Shown here: piece by piece, positions 26,062-38,898 of the stretch | How the letters are laid out: each line of letters opens with the position of its first letter | Position numbering within the stretch: the stretch's first letter is position 1 | Origin: Paramecium pentaurelia | Taxonomy: Eukaryota > Ciliophora > Oligohymenophorea > Peniculida > Parameciidae | Reading direction: 5' to 3' | DNA: 64,000 nt | Assembly: GCA_905183005.1 (NCBI GenBank) | Contig: CAJJDO010000120.1 | Span: forward strand, 199,931-263,930 | Notes under the pieces: model-generated | The model's database searches: none | Told to the model about the DNA's origin: nothing | What the model saw: the letters and a program-made list of their open reading frames with translations, nothing else | Made by a program: the position numbers and the translations under genes

Positions 26062-28242
26062 TTAACAATAATTATAAAATCAAAATCATATTACTCATCT
26101 CTCTCTATTTTTTATTAATTATATAAACTTCATAACTCTGAAGATCTTTAATATTGATCTTGTATAAAGTTTTTAGTTAATAATCAAAGATTATTTATAT
26201 ATATAATACAGAAAAAGAATATATAAAATAGAATACCATATATATATATATATAGGGTATTCTAATTTAATAAATTAATATTGTATAAGATAGTATGATT
26301 ATTATTATTATTAAATATGAATTTCAAAATTATGATAAATATTGACTAGTCAAATTAATAAACTCTCTAGGTTTCTCTACTTAAACCCAATGTCCTGCAC
26401 CTGCAATAAAATGTATATCTTTATTGATATCTATTTTTGGAAAAACTTGTAAAAATCTGTCTCTATCATTGTAATTCACATATTCTGATCTTTCTCCACA
26501 GATTACACACACAGGACCATCATAAGTACTTCTAAATTCCTTATTACCCTATTTCTAAAAATTAGATATTGAATCAATATTCAATCTCCATACATAATTG
26601 ACATTTGTTTCTTCTTTATTTGTAGATACAAGATTAGTCATTATCAATTTAGTCATTTCTTTGCTCTTTACAAGTTCAAGAATATTAGTCTCAATATCTT
26701 TGAGACTTTTGTTTTTAAGATCAATTTCTTATAATTTCTTAACATAATTTTTGCCTTGTCTTTCTCCAGGCCCAACATCTACTATTACATTACCAATAGG
26801 TCTATCATTAGGAAAGTTTTCCAAATATGAAAATATAATTCTTCCTCCCATTGAATGTCCTAACAAGACTACATTATCTAGATTATGATTGACAATAAAG
26901 TGTTTTAAATCATATGCCATTTCTTCATAACTCATTGTCTAAGTTTAAGGAGAATCTCCATGATTTCTAAAATATCTATTAATGTTTTACCTAGCATCTA
27001 ATAAGTAAGCTGATTTTAGATGTTTACTTATTTGAGTACTATTAACTAAGTTTTTGAAATTGGTCTTGGAACCCATAAAACCATGTAGGACTACTAAATT
27101 AATTTTTCCAATATTGTAATCTTATNGATCTAAACTTTCGATTTATGAAAAGTCAATTTGAATTAAATTTTCTTACATTTAACAATAATTATAAAATCAA
27201 AATCATATTACTCATCTCTCTCTATTTTTTATTAATTATATAAACTTCATAACTCTGAAGATCTTTAATATTGATCTTGTATAAAGTTTTTAGTTAATAA
27301 TCAAAGATTATTTATATATATAATACAGAAAAAGAATATATAAAATAGAATACCATATATATATATATATAGGGTATTCTAATTTAATAAATTAATATTG
27401 TATAAGATAGTATGATTATTATTATTATTAAATATGAATTTCAAAATTATGATAAATATTGACTAGTCAAATTAATAAACTCTCTAGGTTTCTCTACTTA
27501 AACCCAATGTCCTGCACCTGCAATAAAATGTATATCTTTATTGATATCTATTTTTGGAAAAACTTGTAAAAATCTGTCTCTATCATTGTAATTCACATAT
27601 TCTGATCTTTCTCCACAGATTACACACACAGGACCATCATAAGTACTTCTAAATTCCTTATTACCCTATTTCTAAAAATTAGATATTGAATCAATATTCA
27701 ATCTCCATACATAATTGACATTTGTTTCTTCTTTATTTGTAGATACAAGATTAGTCATTATCAATTTAGTCATTTCTTTGCTCTTTACAAGTTCAAGAAT
27801 ATTAGTCTCAATATCTTTGAGACTTTTGTTTTTAAGATCAATTTCTTATAATTTCTTAACATAATTTTTGCCTTGTCTTTCTCCAGGCCCAACATCTACT
27901 ATTACATTACCAATAGGTCTATCATTAGGAAAGTTTTCCAAATATGAAAATATAATTCTTCCTCCCATTGAATGTCCTAACAAGACTACATTATCTAGAT
28001 TATGATTGACAATAAAGTGTTTTAAATCATATGCCATTTCTTCATAACTCATTGTCTAAGTTTAAGGAGAATCTCCATGATTTCTAAAATATCTATTAAT
28101 GTTTTACCTAGCATCTAATAAGTAAGCTGATTTTAGATGTTTACTTATTTGAGTACTATTAACTAAGTTTTTGAAATTGGTCTTGGAACCCATAAAACCA
28201 TGTAGGACTACTAAATTAATTTTTCCAATATTGTAATCTTAT
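26010..28242. repeat. Exact 1,116-nt direct duplication around a single N
   Basis: Bases 26010-27125 recur base for base at 27127-28242 (offset 1,117), separated only by the N at 27126. The first copy continues left into unique sequence and the second continues right into unique sequence. This is the pattern expected when two contig ends that overlap by 1.1 kb are joined by a one-base gap instead of being merged. Any gene in the block appears twice, once truncated. Confidence 0.9.
26324..27125 (-). pseudogene. Truncated duplicate of ABHD11-like gene (assembly copy)
   Basis: Identical to the 3' part of the intact gene at 27441-28280, cut at its 5' side by the N at 27126. It lacks the first 13 codons. 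It carries the same stop (TGA 26324) and the same catalytic residues. I regard it as an artefact of unmerged contig overlap rather than a real second gene. Confidence 0.8.
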
Positions 28243-28280
28243 CTTAGAAACACATTTTGGATTGGTTTTAGATGTCTCAT
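27441..28280 (-). CDS. ABHD11: Alpha/beta hydrolase, ABHD11-like
   Basis: Serine hydrolase of the ABHD11 family, typically mitochondrial, linked in animals to protecting the 2-oxoglutarate dehydrogenase complex. ATG at 28280 starts MRHLKPIQNVFLRQ; after a 24-nt intron the protein has 271 residues. Motifs: oxyanion segment LVVLHGFMGSKTNFKNL, then LLDARNHGDSPQTQTMSYE, nucleophile VVLLGHSMGGRIIFSYL, a family-typical VDVGPGERQGK, acid-side segment VCVICGERSEYV and catalytic His in IAGAGHWVQVEKPREF. The DARNHGDSP...MSYE block matches ABHD11 closely. No obvious cleavable presequence is seen, although the N-terminus is basic. Its promoter is shared with the CFAP47-like gene, whose ATG is only 97 nt away. 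Confidence 0.85.
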
Positions 28281-28377
28281 TAGATATGTATAAATGAAAT
28301 TATGAATAGATTTATGTATGACATACTAAATTAAACAAAATATAGTATTAATGCTATATATTAAAAATTATATATTA
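28281..28377. promoter_or_regulatory. Short divergent intergenic promoter region
   Basis: Only 97 nt separate the start codons of the ABHD11-like gene (minus) and the CFAP47-like gene (plus), so both must be transcribed from this AT-rich stretch. No specific element is recognised. Confidence 0.4.
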
Positions 28378-31300
28378 ATGAATAAAAGCAGCCTGAGTTC
28401 ATCTAAAATAAAATTATTGTCTTCAGGTGCACCTATAGAAGTTGTTCCAAATGAAATAATTTTCAAAGATATTCAGATAAATTAGACATATGAAATTGCT
28501 GTGTATATACGTAACTTGACACAGAATGCTCGTAGAATTAGAGTGTTTCAACCTCATTCACATTTTAGATGTGATTATGAAATGCAAGGGTAAAAGGTCT
28601 GTATATTTAATGTAGTGCAATAGCAGCTGGACTTTCTATGAAATTAATTGTCACTTTTGAAACAGCCACTCTGGATACATTTGCAGATTAATTAAAGATT
28701 GTTACTGATAGTTAGTATAGTATAAATATTCCATTACATGCATTTCCAGCATAAGCAGCGTATTAAAATATAATAAATAAGGATTATTTATGAGCCATTT
28801 ATAAATTTAGGATTTGTGAGAGTAGGTAAAGAGAAAGTGGATAAAATACATTTTAAAAATGAAGGAAAGGCATCAGGAAGAGTAGAATTGAAATTAGATA
28901 GAATAGTAGAATTTAGAATTGAACCTAATTCATTTACACTTACACCAGGATAAGAATATACTGTAACTGTATTCTATAGACCAAGAGAGGCAGGAATATT
29001 TAGAGGAATTATTGAAGTAATAGCAGATGGTTAATAAAGTGGATTAAGTTTAAAAAATCCAATTGATATTAATGCAACATCAATTGAATTTACAAGATTC
29101 TTAATTGATTAAAATGGAACATAAAGTAATCATTTTAATTTTGGTACAATGTTTTATGGATAATAAAAATAAATTGAAGCTTATTTAATTAATAATACAC
29201 CTAAATAATAGAGATTTAAAGCAAAATTAAAAAAAGGATTACATGAAAGAGAAGAAACATTAAAATTATAGACACCAGCAGAATTAGGTTTAGAATAAAC
29301 AGAGAGAATTATGGAATGTTGGCCAGAAGAAGGAATGATTGAATAATATTCATAAGTGACAATAATATTTAAATGTAAACCTAAAGTTAATGAGGAATTG
29401 TAAGTTAGAACACGTTAATATGCATTAAATTAAGATAAGAAAATGGAATCAGAAAAATTTGATTATTCAGCAATATTTGATTTTAATGATGATGAACCAT
29501 TAATGAGTCATCTATCTGTTAATTGTATTTGTCCATAAATTAAATTCCCTCCTACTTAAACATTATAATTTGGATAATGTGAAGCTAATTCAACTAAAGA
29601 TATTGTATTTGAAGTGTAAAATATGTCTAAAGAATAATCTATTTTAATTGGATTTCCAACAATACCTTATTTTACTGTAAATCCTTAATTAAAATAATTG
29701 TCTATAAATGAAAAAGTTAATTTTTGGGTAAGTTTTAGACCAAAACATATTGGTTAATTTTCAAATGTATTAAATGCAGAATTACTTGGTGGAGTATTCA
29801 GGATTCCAATAAAAGTGACAGGAGTATGTTCATAAATGTTACCAAAGCCATAATTTAGAAAAGGAGCTGAATCTGAAAGATAAACATTAGAAATATCTAA
29901 AGATAGATCTATATCTGGAATTATTAAAACATCAACAGATTAAGTAGTACAATCATTTGAGATGTCTTAATCTTTAGTTTCATTGTCTTAATTAAGTATG
30001 GATAAAATTGAAGAGATGAAAAAACATAATAAAGAGAAATATAATGAGTATTTGAAATAACATAGAGAATAAAGAATTAAGAAAGATAAAGATTCATAAA
30101 TAAAATTAAAATTTAAGTAGATGACTGAAAGGATGAATTAAATAAAAAATGAATCTTTAATACTTAAAAAAAAGAAATAATAAACAACAGTAGAAGATAA
30201 ACTTGATCCACCTATTGATTATGAATTTGCTGTTGGGATGAATGATGATGTTTATGAATAAAATTTAAATTTACCAGATGCTAATGAATCATTATTTGTT
30301 ACTAAACCTATATATCATTATGAACCATAAACAAGAGTAAAAGAGGGTAATGTTATAAAACCATTTGATCCTGATCCAAAGACAGTACCTAAAAAGAAGT
30401 TTCCAAGTGAACCAAAAACACATAGTGAAATTAGAGATACTACTACTGAATTAAATGCTCAATAATTATTAAAGATTTGTGCAGGACCAGTTAAAATGGA
30501 ATTTGGTAATATATTTGTGAAATCTATGGCAATAAAATATTTTTATGTAAGAAATGAATTACGTAGTTCAATATCTGCAAGAATCTATTCTGATAAAGAA
30601 GATTTAGCAAATACATATATGAAACCTTAAATAATACCAAGTGGATAAACTGCTGGATTTGATATTTGCATTTGTTCTAAATAATTAGGAATGTTCAAAT
30701 CACATTTAAAATATATAATCAATGAAAAACATATTTTTGAATTATAGGTTTAAGCAATGGTTGAGAAAGTATTCTTAGAAATGAGTAGATAATAATTGAA
30801 ATTATCATTTACTGAAGATAATGCAGAAATGGAAACATCTGAAATCTTAAGATTAACTAATAATGGTAATGCTGAAGCTAAATTTAAATGGATTACATCA
30901 GAAAAGAAATTATTCTATGTAAAACCAGAAGAAGGAGTTGTTGTTTCTGGTAAACATTTAGAATGTTAGGTATTTTATAGACCCTCATTTGGAGGAAGTA
31001 TATAATATATTCAATAATCAACAGGATAATAACAATAATATACAGCAGCAACAACAAAAACAGAAGAAGAGAAAATTACATTAAAAACAGAAGAAGGTAT
31101 TGATTAAACAATTAAATGTATTGGTATTGTAACAGAACCAAAATGTTCTATTAAATAAGGTTAATTAGATTTTAAGGATGTTATTTTATGTAAACCAGAA
31201 TCCAAATTAATTAGTATTAAAAATCATTCTAAATCTACTGCTGTTTTTTCAATAAAATCATAAATTGAATGTTTAGAAATAATACCTATGAAAGGGAAGA

Positions 31301-34300
31301 TACTCTCTGAAGAAACTAAAGATATTCAAGTTAAATTCTTTAGTAAAGAAGAGAAATCTATAAAAGGTGAAATTGTAATATAAATAAGAGGAGGTAAAAT
31401 TATGAATATTCCATTTTCTGCTACATCCATAATCCCAAAAGTAGAAATTGAATAAGACATCTTTGAATTTGGAAATGTTACTACTTTAGGTACTAGTAAT
31501 TCTATTCCTTTGACATTTATTAATTCTTCTCCTGTGACTGTTGAATTAATTTTAGATTTAAGAACATAAAATGATAATCCAAGAGCTCCAGATGGAATTG
31601 AATGTTTAGAAATTAAACCAATAGATGAAGAAGAATAAGTTATGCATTCTATTCATCCTGATTAAGAAGAAGATGAACCTAAAGAAGAGGATCCTTTAGA
31701 TGATGTATCAGAAAAGTCAGAACCTATTGAAATAGAATAGAAATAATTCAAATAATATAATATTACTATTGCAGGAGGAAAGACTCTTTAATTTAATATG
31801 AGATTCTCACCTAAAGATGTTAAATAATATTCTTTTGAAATTCCTATTACTTTAGCTAGATATGGTCCATTACCTTCATTAATGAGGAAAGTGACATGTC
31901 GTGGACTTAAACCTAAGTTTTTGATTGAACCACAATAAATAGAATTTAAAAAGAAGATCATTACATCTCCTGATAAATGTTTTCCTACAATTGAAGAAAT
32001 AAAATTATCAAATCCAGATAGAAAAGATGTTCATTGGAAAATTGATTGTCAATCACTTAAATCTGAAAAGATATTTGCTATTGAACCTAATGAAGGTGTA
32101 GTTCCAAGTGGATAATAAATAAAAATTAAAGTAAAATTCAATCCTTATGGACCTGGATAATTTAATGGAATAGTATAATTATACATACTTGAAGATCCAG
32201 AGATTCCATAAACATTACCTTATGTTGAAATTACAATGAGTGGATCAGGTGCATATCCAAGATTATTATTTGATAAAAAAGAAGTGATATTACCTGTTGT
32301 ACCTTTAAACATATAATCTAGATGTTAGTTTAGAATAATTAATGATGGATATGAAAATTTAAATATTAAATATAATTGGGCTTAAGAAATTAGTAATTAT
32401 AATTTGGAACTTAAATTTCCTGAAGGTTCTACTTTAGGTGTTGCTAAAAATAAATTAACTGTTGAAGTAGTATTTAGTAATAAAAAACCATTAAGTTTTA
32501 CAACAAGAGTTGAATTTATTGATGAAGCTAGAGTATATATATTATATATATCTGGTACTACAGATAATTGTATATTTACAAATTAAAGTTTTTTATGGAG
32601 AATGGGTAGATATCAATTTGAAGTTGAAGATAAAAAGCCAATCATGTATGTTGAAGATGAAAATTTAGATTCAGACAATGAAAAGAATCCTAAACATAAT
32701 TTTTCTGTTAAATCTACTACATCATCTAAAGGAACTGCAAATTTAGGTTATACACCAATAAGAAGAGATTTGTTAGAATAAGCAAATGAATATATTGTTA
32801 GATGGCTTAATTATCATGTACTTACTACAAGTATTAGTACATATCCAGAAGATGTAATTAATTCTAATGGATAATAAATTTTTGAATTAATTACTTTTCT
32901 AACTGGAAAAACAACATTTTCTTATAAATAGAATATTGATCCTAATTGGAAGAAATCCCAAAGAGCTGATGTTCTTTATAAATAATATGATGAATTAATA
33001 AGATAACTTAAAATTGAAGGAGCTTTACTCAATCATATAAGATCAGAATATTTATTAGGTTATCCAGATTATTTAGCTTGGCTTAAGAATTAACCTCCTT
33101 CTAAATATGAAAATATTCCAGAAAATCTTTTAAGATTAAATCTCACTAAATATACTTATATTTAATATGATTCTTGGATATCATTATTTTATTAAATACT
33201 AAAGATTTATTATCTGAATAGAATTACAGCTAAATCCTTTAAGACTTTACCAGGAATTCCACAAAATAAATTGAATATTCCTGAATATTATTTAGATGGA
33301 TCTAATGTAATTTCTTAACCTGAAGGTATTCTACTATATTTTTATGAAATATGTTATGAAATCTAACATTCTGCATAAAAAAGAATTAAAAATTTTGATC
33401 TAGATTTTAAAGATTCAATCTTTATATCAGATGCTTTAACTACATTTATTGGACCATCAATGTCTAAATTTTTTGTTAATTTAAGAAATATATGCAATAG
33501 TGAAGATGATTATAAACATAATACAGAAAAACTATTTCCAGCTTTATAAGATTTTGGATTATAATCTCATTTATTACCTTAAGATATTTATCATCCTAAT
33601 TGTAGAGAAATGATAATGATGTTAGTTTAATTCTTTTTTGCTTTACCTTATTATGTACCATAAAAAGATCCTATATTTTTTTCATGTGTTCTTGGAGAAG
33701 AGGTTATTAAAAGTATTGAACTTAAAAACCCTACTCAAAAACCTATTAGTTATTGGGTTAAATATGAAGGTCATCCAGATTTTCAATTAGATGGAGATGA
33801 GAGTATTAAAATAGAACCAGATGTACCTTATTAATATAAAATTAAATTTACATCTCGTATTTCATAACCTGTTACTGGTAGAGTGATATTTACTAATAAA
33901 AAAGAATCAAATGTATAAGCAGCAGCTTTGGTTTTTGAATTAAAATCAAGTATAACAGGAAGGAAATCTGAAAAGTAATGGAATGTTAGTTCAATTTTAT
34001 ATGAGATTTTTGATTTTTAAATATAGATAACCAATAAATTTTTATTTGATGGAGACTTTTAAATAATAATAACACATGAAAAAAAATAATAAGATTAATA
34101 GAAGAAGAAAGGTAAATAAGTTATATAATAAATATAATAATAAAATTAAGAAGAAGAATTTCCTGCATTCTTTTGTTAATAGGATAGAATTAGAATAAGA
34201 AAAAATTAAACAATAAATTTAATTTTATAATATATTCCATTAATTATGGAAACACATAAATGTTAAATTGTATTTACAGATCCTCAAGTAGGAGAATTTT

Positions 34301-37116
34301 AACATGATTTATAAGGAACAGTAGAATTACCTAATATATCAGGTGAATTTAAACCTGATAAATTATTATATGTAGAATAAACAATTCAAATTCCTTATTA
34401 AATTCCATTTAAAAATGAATAAATTTTAAGAGCAAGATAATAAATATTGTAAATTATGTAATATAAATAAAAGATAAAATAATAATAAAATATAGCAGAT
34501 AAAACAAGTTCATCCAATAATTTTTTAAATAATCCTAATTTCCCTGGAAGTAATTCAGATTAAATTACATTTGAATTAGATGTATTTCCAGCAACATAAT
34601 ATGTATAAGTACCTAACACACTTACTGTTGCAGATAGTACTAAAAAATCAACAGATAGAAATAATGATGGTAAATTACCTATAACTTATGCATTTAAAAA
34701 TGCTACTAAAGATTTTAATGTTATATTAACATTAAAAAATAAATTTGATATTAGAAGATATAAATTAACTGCTCAAGTATTACCAAAAGTAGTCAAAGCA
34801 ACTTTAGAATTTAGAATACCAGCTAGATAATAAGTAATTTAGGAAGTACCAATAGTTAATGGATCAGATAAAGATTGGGTTATTAAAGTATAATTAACTT
34901 AATCTGGAGATAATTTATTTTAATGTCCAAATAAAGAATTTATGATAAAAAAGAAAACAACTGGATAATTTCCAATTACATTTCATCCATAATGGATAGC
35001 TTAAAGTGAAGCTAAATTAATTTTGAGTAATCCAATAACTAATGATATGTTTGAGTATGATTTAATTGGAATAGGTGAAGAACCTGTTGCAGAAGAACAT
35101 ATAATTTTAAATTGTACTCCAAGAAAGTTATTAAAAAGAGATATTGAATTGAGAAATTTGACAGATAAATAAATAGTCTATAAAGTTGAAACTGATTTGA
35201 TTTATGCAACAGGTCCATCTTAAATTATTGTTGGAGCAGGTAAAAAAGCTATTTATTAATTAACTGTTTAACCAATTTTATCTGGATAATATACTGGATC
35301 TATAACATTCACAGAAGAGAATGGAAGATATTTATGGTATACAGTATTTATGAATACAGAATCACCTAAATCATTACAAACATTAGAATTATCTTGTTTA
35401 ATAAGATAGGCAACTGTGATTTAATTGACATTATAAAATCCACTTCCAGAAACAGCTATTTATGAAGCAATAATTAGTGGTGATGGATTAATAGGAGAAG
35501 ATTAATTTGCTATTGGAGCTAATAAAGAGGGTCTTTATGAATTGACTTTTGCTCCTCTTAAAGTAGGTAGATGGAGAGGAAGTGTTGCATTTGTAAATAG
35601 ATAATTAGGTGAAGTATGGTATGAATTCATATTGACATGTGAAGAATAACCTGTGATAAAATTAAATCTATTAAAGGCATCATTAGGAAAAGTAGAATAA
35701 TAAGTAGTTATACTTGAAAATCCATCTGATTAAAAAGTAACCTTATAATGTAGAATATCTAATCCTACAAATTTTGATATATTACCTGATGAATTAATCA
35801 TATAACCTTTTGATTATCTAAAAGTTAGTATAAGATATACTCCTTCATCATTAGATCAAATAGAATAATCTGAAATAATATTTACATCACCCATAGGTAA
35901 ATGGCATTATTTAGCATTTGGTAATGGACTTCCTCCAACTAAATTTGCAGCTGCCACTGTTAGTATAGGATTGAATAAAGATTTCAGTTCTGTTGTTCAT
36001 TTTAAGAATCCATTTAAAGATCCAATTACAGTTAAAATTGATTTAGATGCATAAGGACATAATAAAGACATTTTTAGATTATTAACAAGCAAAAATGATA
36101 AAGTTTTAATTCCAGGAATGAATGTTTTATAAATTCCTTATTCATTTGTTCCAAGAGAAATTACAAGTTATTATGCTGAAGTTATTGTTTAAATGAATGA
36201 AAAGATTTCTTGGATATTCCCTATTAAAGGTGTTACTGAAAGTGTTTCAAATTAAACTTTATTTCATTTTAAAGCCAAATGTAGAGATAAATGGGAGGAT
36301 GAGATTAAAATAGGTTTATAAGGAATTGCTCAAAGTTTGTAAGCTGATGATAAATTTGAATTCGAGTTAGGTAATGTACCTGTTGATTTATAACAAATGA
36401 TTTAAAAATGCTTTAGTGTTAAATGTACTAAAAATTATTTAAGTAATCCTCATGAGAATCTTCATTATGCAGTAAGATTTTAACCTATGAAACCATTTAA
36501 AGCTAGTCTCGAATTCATTGTTTTGAGATAAAGTGGAGGCAGATGGAAGTATTCATATATATATATATTTTTAGATATAAAATAATATTAGAAGCAACAC
36601 CACCTGATGAAGATGATGTTATTATCATTAGTTCTCCTTTAAATAAAACTACCAGTGTCTCATTCAAACTTACAAACAAAACAAAAAACTATGCCAAATT
36701 CAATGCAGGTTTCACTCCAGATTCTGATGCAGAATTTTCTATTATACCTAAAGTTGGTGATTTAGAACCTTATGGTAGAGAAGGAACTACCTTTGTAATA
36801 TCATTTACTCCTATTGAATATGGCAAAATTAGAAAAGGCAAATTAATCATCTAGACTGATGAGATGTACTGGTACTAATTATTATTTTATATCGTTTAGG
36901 TCATATGTCATTAAAGGTATACTTCCAAGATATGTACCTCCTCAAATTAAACATTCATCTATTGACACTCATCTAAGTTAATCTCTCATACAACAGTCAT
37001 CTCTTATGGATATATCCAAAAACTTTGTTATTGATAATATTAAAAAAGCCAGATAACTCACTCCTCCTTCATCCAGAAAGTAAATCTTATCAGAAGTATC
37101 CTTTATAAAGAAATGA
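28378..37116 (+). CDS. CFAP47: CFAP47-like ciliary central-apparatus protein
   Basis: A very large protein (about 2,880 residues) of repeated ASH/MSP-type beta-sandwich domains with an internal calponin-homology-like region, the layout of CFAP47, a central-pair (C1) protein of motile cilia. Start ATG 28378 (MNKSSLSSSKIKLLSSGAPI); the early unit EVVPNEIIFKDIQINQTYEI is typical ASH. Repeats follow with motifs such as RVGKEKVDKIHFKNEGKA and FGTMFYGQQKQIEAYLINNT. The CH-like part is at about 32770-33640 (EYIVRWLNYHVLTTS..., YDSWISLFYQILKIYYLN). A 26-nt intron follows the first unit, and two more interrupt the C-terminal part near 36548 and 36873. The end reads VIKGILPRYVPPQ, then TGA 37114. HYDIN is the alternative, but it is larger and organised differently. 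Confidence 0.75.
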
Positions 37117-37208
37117 GCAATGTCAATTATTTTAAACAATTTATATTACAAATATCTACTTATATATTTTTTTATTTTTTTATATATTTATATATTTATA
37201 TATATATT

Positions 37209-37507
37209 TCATGAAAATATTGAACCATGTTCATTTCCTCTTAAAGCATGTTATATTTTTGGTTAAACACAAGCTTCAACACAAGTCACCAAATCTCTAT
37301 AAGGATACATCTTACTATATATTGAAATAATACACAATTCTTTTCAGGATCAGCATTTTTCAATGATAAGAATGCCTTTACACATCTGTCATATTTATCA
37401 TCATACCATTTACATTATGGACGACACATTTAAATAACCATGTCTTTTGGATCTTTACCATTTTCAATCATATTATGAATTTCTGTCTTATAATTTTCAC
37501 TGTTCAT
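37209..37507 (-). CDS. Complex III hinge protein (UQCRH/QCR6)-like
   Basis: Small mitochondrial protein of 91 residues after removal of a 23-nt intron (GTATTA...AGTAAG). ATG at 37507 (MNSENYKTEIHNMIENGK). Cysteines lie in MCRPQCKWYDDKYDRCVKAF, ADPEKNC and YRDLVTCVEACVQPKIQHAL. The last block matches the hinge-protein signature YFDxWxCVDKCVAPKLF in spacing and character: it has the paired Cys-X3-Cys and P-K-hydrophobic ending. Hinge proteins help cytochrome c1 dock cytochrome c in the intermembrane space. The short length and helical hairpin with disulfides fit. Other twin-Cys intermembrane-space proteins are the main alternative. Confidence 0.65.
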
Positions 37508-37740
37508 TAAATTTATTTTTAATATCTCTTTATTTAATTTTTATAAAAATCTCATTTCCTCTCTACCTTCAAACTTAAATCAAATATAATTTTTAATGTA
37601 TACTCATTTTATCAATCCCTTTTTATATTAAACTAGTAAGTAAATTGGAGAACTATTTATTGAAATAATGTTTAATTACATAAATTATTAATTAATAAAT
37701 CTAATATATTGAGAGTTAATTATTATATTCGAAGATTTAG

Positions 37741-38414
37741 TCAATAAATATCAAATTATTCTTCACTAATAAAAGCCTTGTCGTTGATTCTTTTACAAAT
37801 TGGGCATTTTTACCTTTATTTTAACCAATTTTCAATGCATTCTTAATGAAAAGAGTGAAAGCATTTTAAATCAGCCCTTTTTCTAAAATATCCTCTAAAC
37901 ATATTGAACAATTCTTAATTCCCTTTATTTCCCTTTATTATTACTCAATATAACTATTACATTAAGTAATATGATCCTTTAGATAAGCTTTTAATATTGG
38001 AGAAGAACAATATGGACATTTAACTTCAATCCAAAAATTACCTGGACATATCTCTAAGTGATCGTTCTGGTAAAGCTTAATAATCTATTCACCACATTAT
38101 TAGCATTGTTATTCGATTAAATTGTAATTTCCTATTTGCTATTAACACAAATTGATATGATTCTAATAATATTAATATAGCATTTCTTCATCACAAAAAG
38201 GACATCTTATGAGATCAGATTCAAACTATTCAATTTGTTATAATTATTCATGATAATTTTATTCTTATTCGAATTATAATTAATTGAAAACTAATTACTC
38301 ATCAATTTAACTTATTTATTCCTATTTTTATTAATCTTCTATATTTAAGGGTTAGTCTTATATATTTTAAATAGATGTATCCTCTGTAGTCTTTTCTATT
38401 AAACTATTATCCAT
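37741..38414 (-). CDS. Zinc-finger plus RING protein, apparent one-base frameshift
   Basis: Probable E3 ubiquitin ligase. ATG 38414 (MDNSLIEKTTEDTSIQ) is followed by three Cys2-His-Cys-type fingers: CPFCDEEMLYQYYQNHINLC, CQQCGEQIIKLYQNDHLEIC and CPYCSSPILKAYLKDHITQC. A RING follows: NCSICLEDILEKG, then in the next frame CFHSFHQECIENWLKQR and KCPICK. The frame changes inside an A5G3 run (plus strand 37875-37882); one extra base would join the halves into an uninterrupted 224-residue protein. No intron of correct length fits. Sequencing error is the simplest reason; a real mutation or programmed slippage is possible. The fingers resemble TRAF-type or RNF114/125-like arrangements. Confidence 0.7.
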
Positions 38415-38898
38415 ATTATATTATATTAAATTCTATTATTTGTAAATAATTTATTAGTTGGTTTTAAAAAAAAAATTCTATTAAGGTATTTCTAAAATTA
38501 AGAAAGATTGGATTTATTGTATAAATAAATTAAAATAATAATTTTTATTTCTTTAACTATCTTTGATGCTATATATGTAATCTCTATATTTTTATGTAAT
38601 TTAAGAGTTTATAATATTTATTCGTTTTAAGTTGTAATTTTAGTGTTTTTACTTAAGAATCTTTGAATTAAAAATATTTATATAAATTCATAATCTTATA
38701 GAAATATAATTATAAATATGAATAAACAAATAGAACCTGTATTATCAATAAAAGATTGTTATTTATTGAGAAAATTTATTAATTTACCTTATATAATAAT
38801 CAAAATGATAGGATTTATAAGTTTATATCCAAATGATCATTTAAATTAGTATTTATTTCAATAAGAAATTTAATATTAATTAAATTACTTGAAAAACA
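38415..38898. other. Intergenic spacer upstream of tubulin gene
   Basis: AT-rich gap between divergent genes. A frame from ATG 38718 (MNKQIEPVLSIKDCYLL...) runs open into the tubulin start region in a different phase. It has a plausible texture but no motif, and it overlaps the tubulin gene, so I treat it as unsupported. Confidence 0.4.

Noticed and set aside
26230..26265. TA-dinucleotide tract as a possible origin or telomere-linked element
   Set aside because: Short AT runs are common throughout this DNA, and no telomeric C4A2/C3A3-type repeat is present.
26324..27125. Tandem pair of ABHD11 genes
   Set aside because: The copies are identical over 1,116 nt and separated by an N, so an assembly overlap explains them better than gene duplication.
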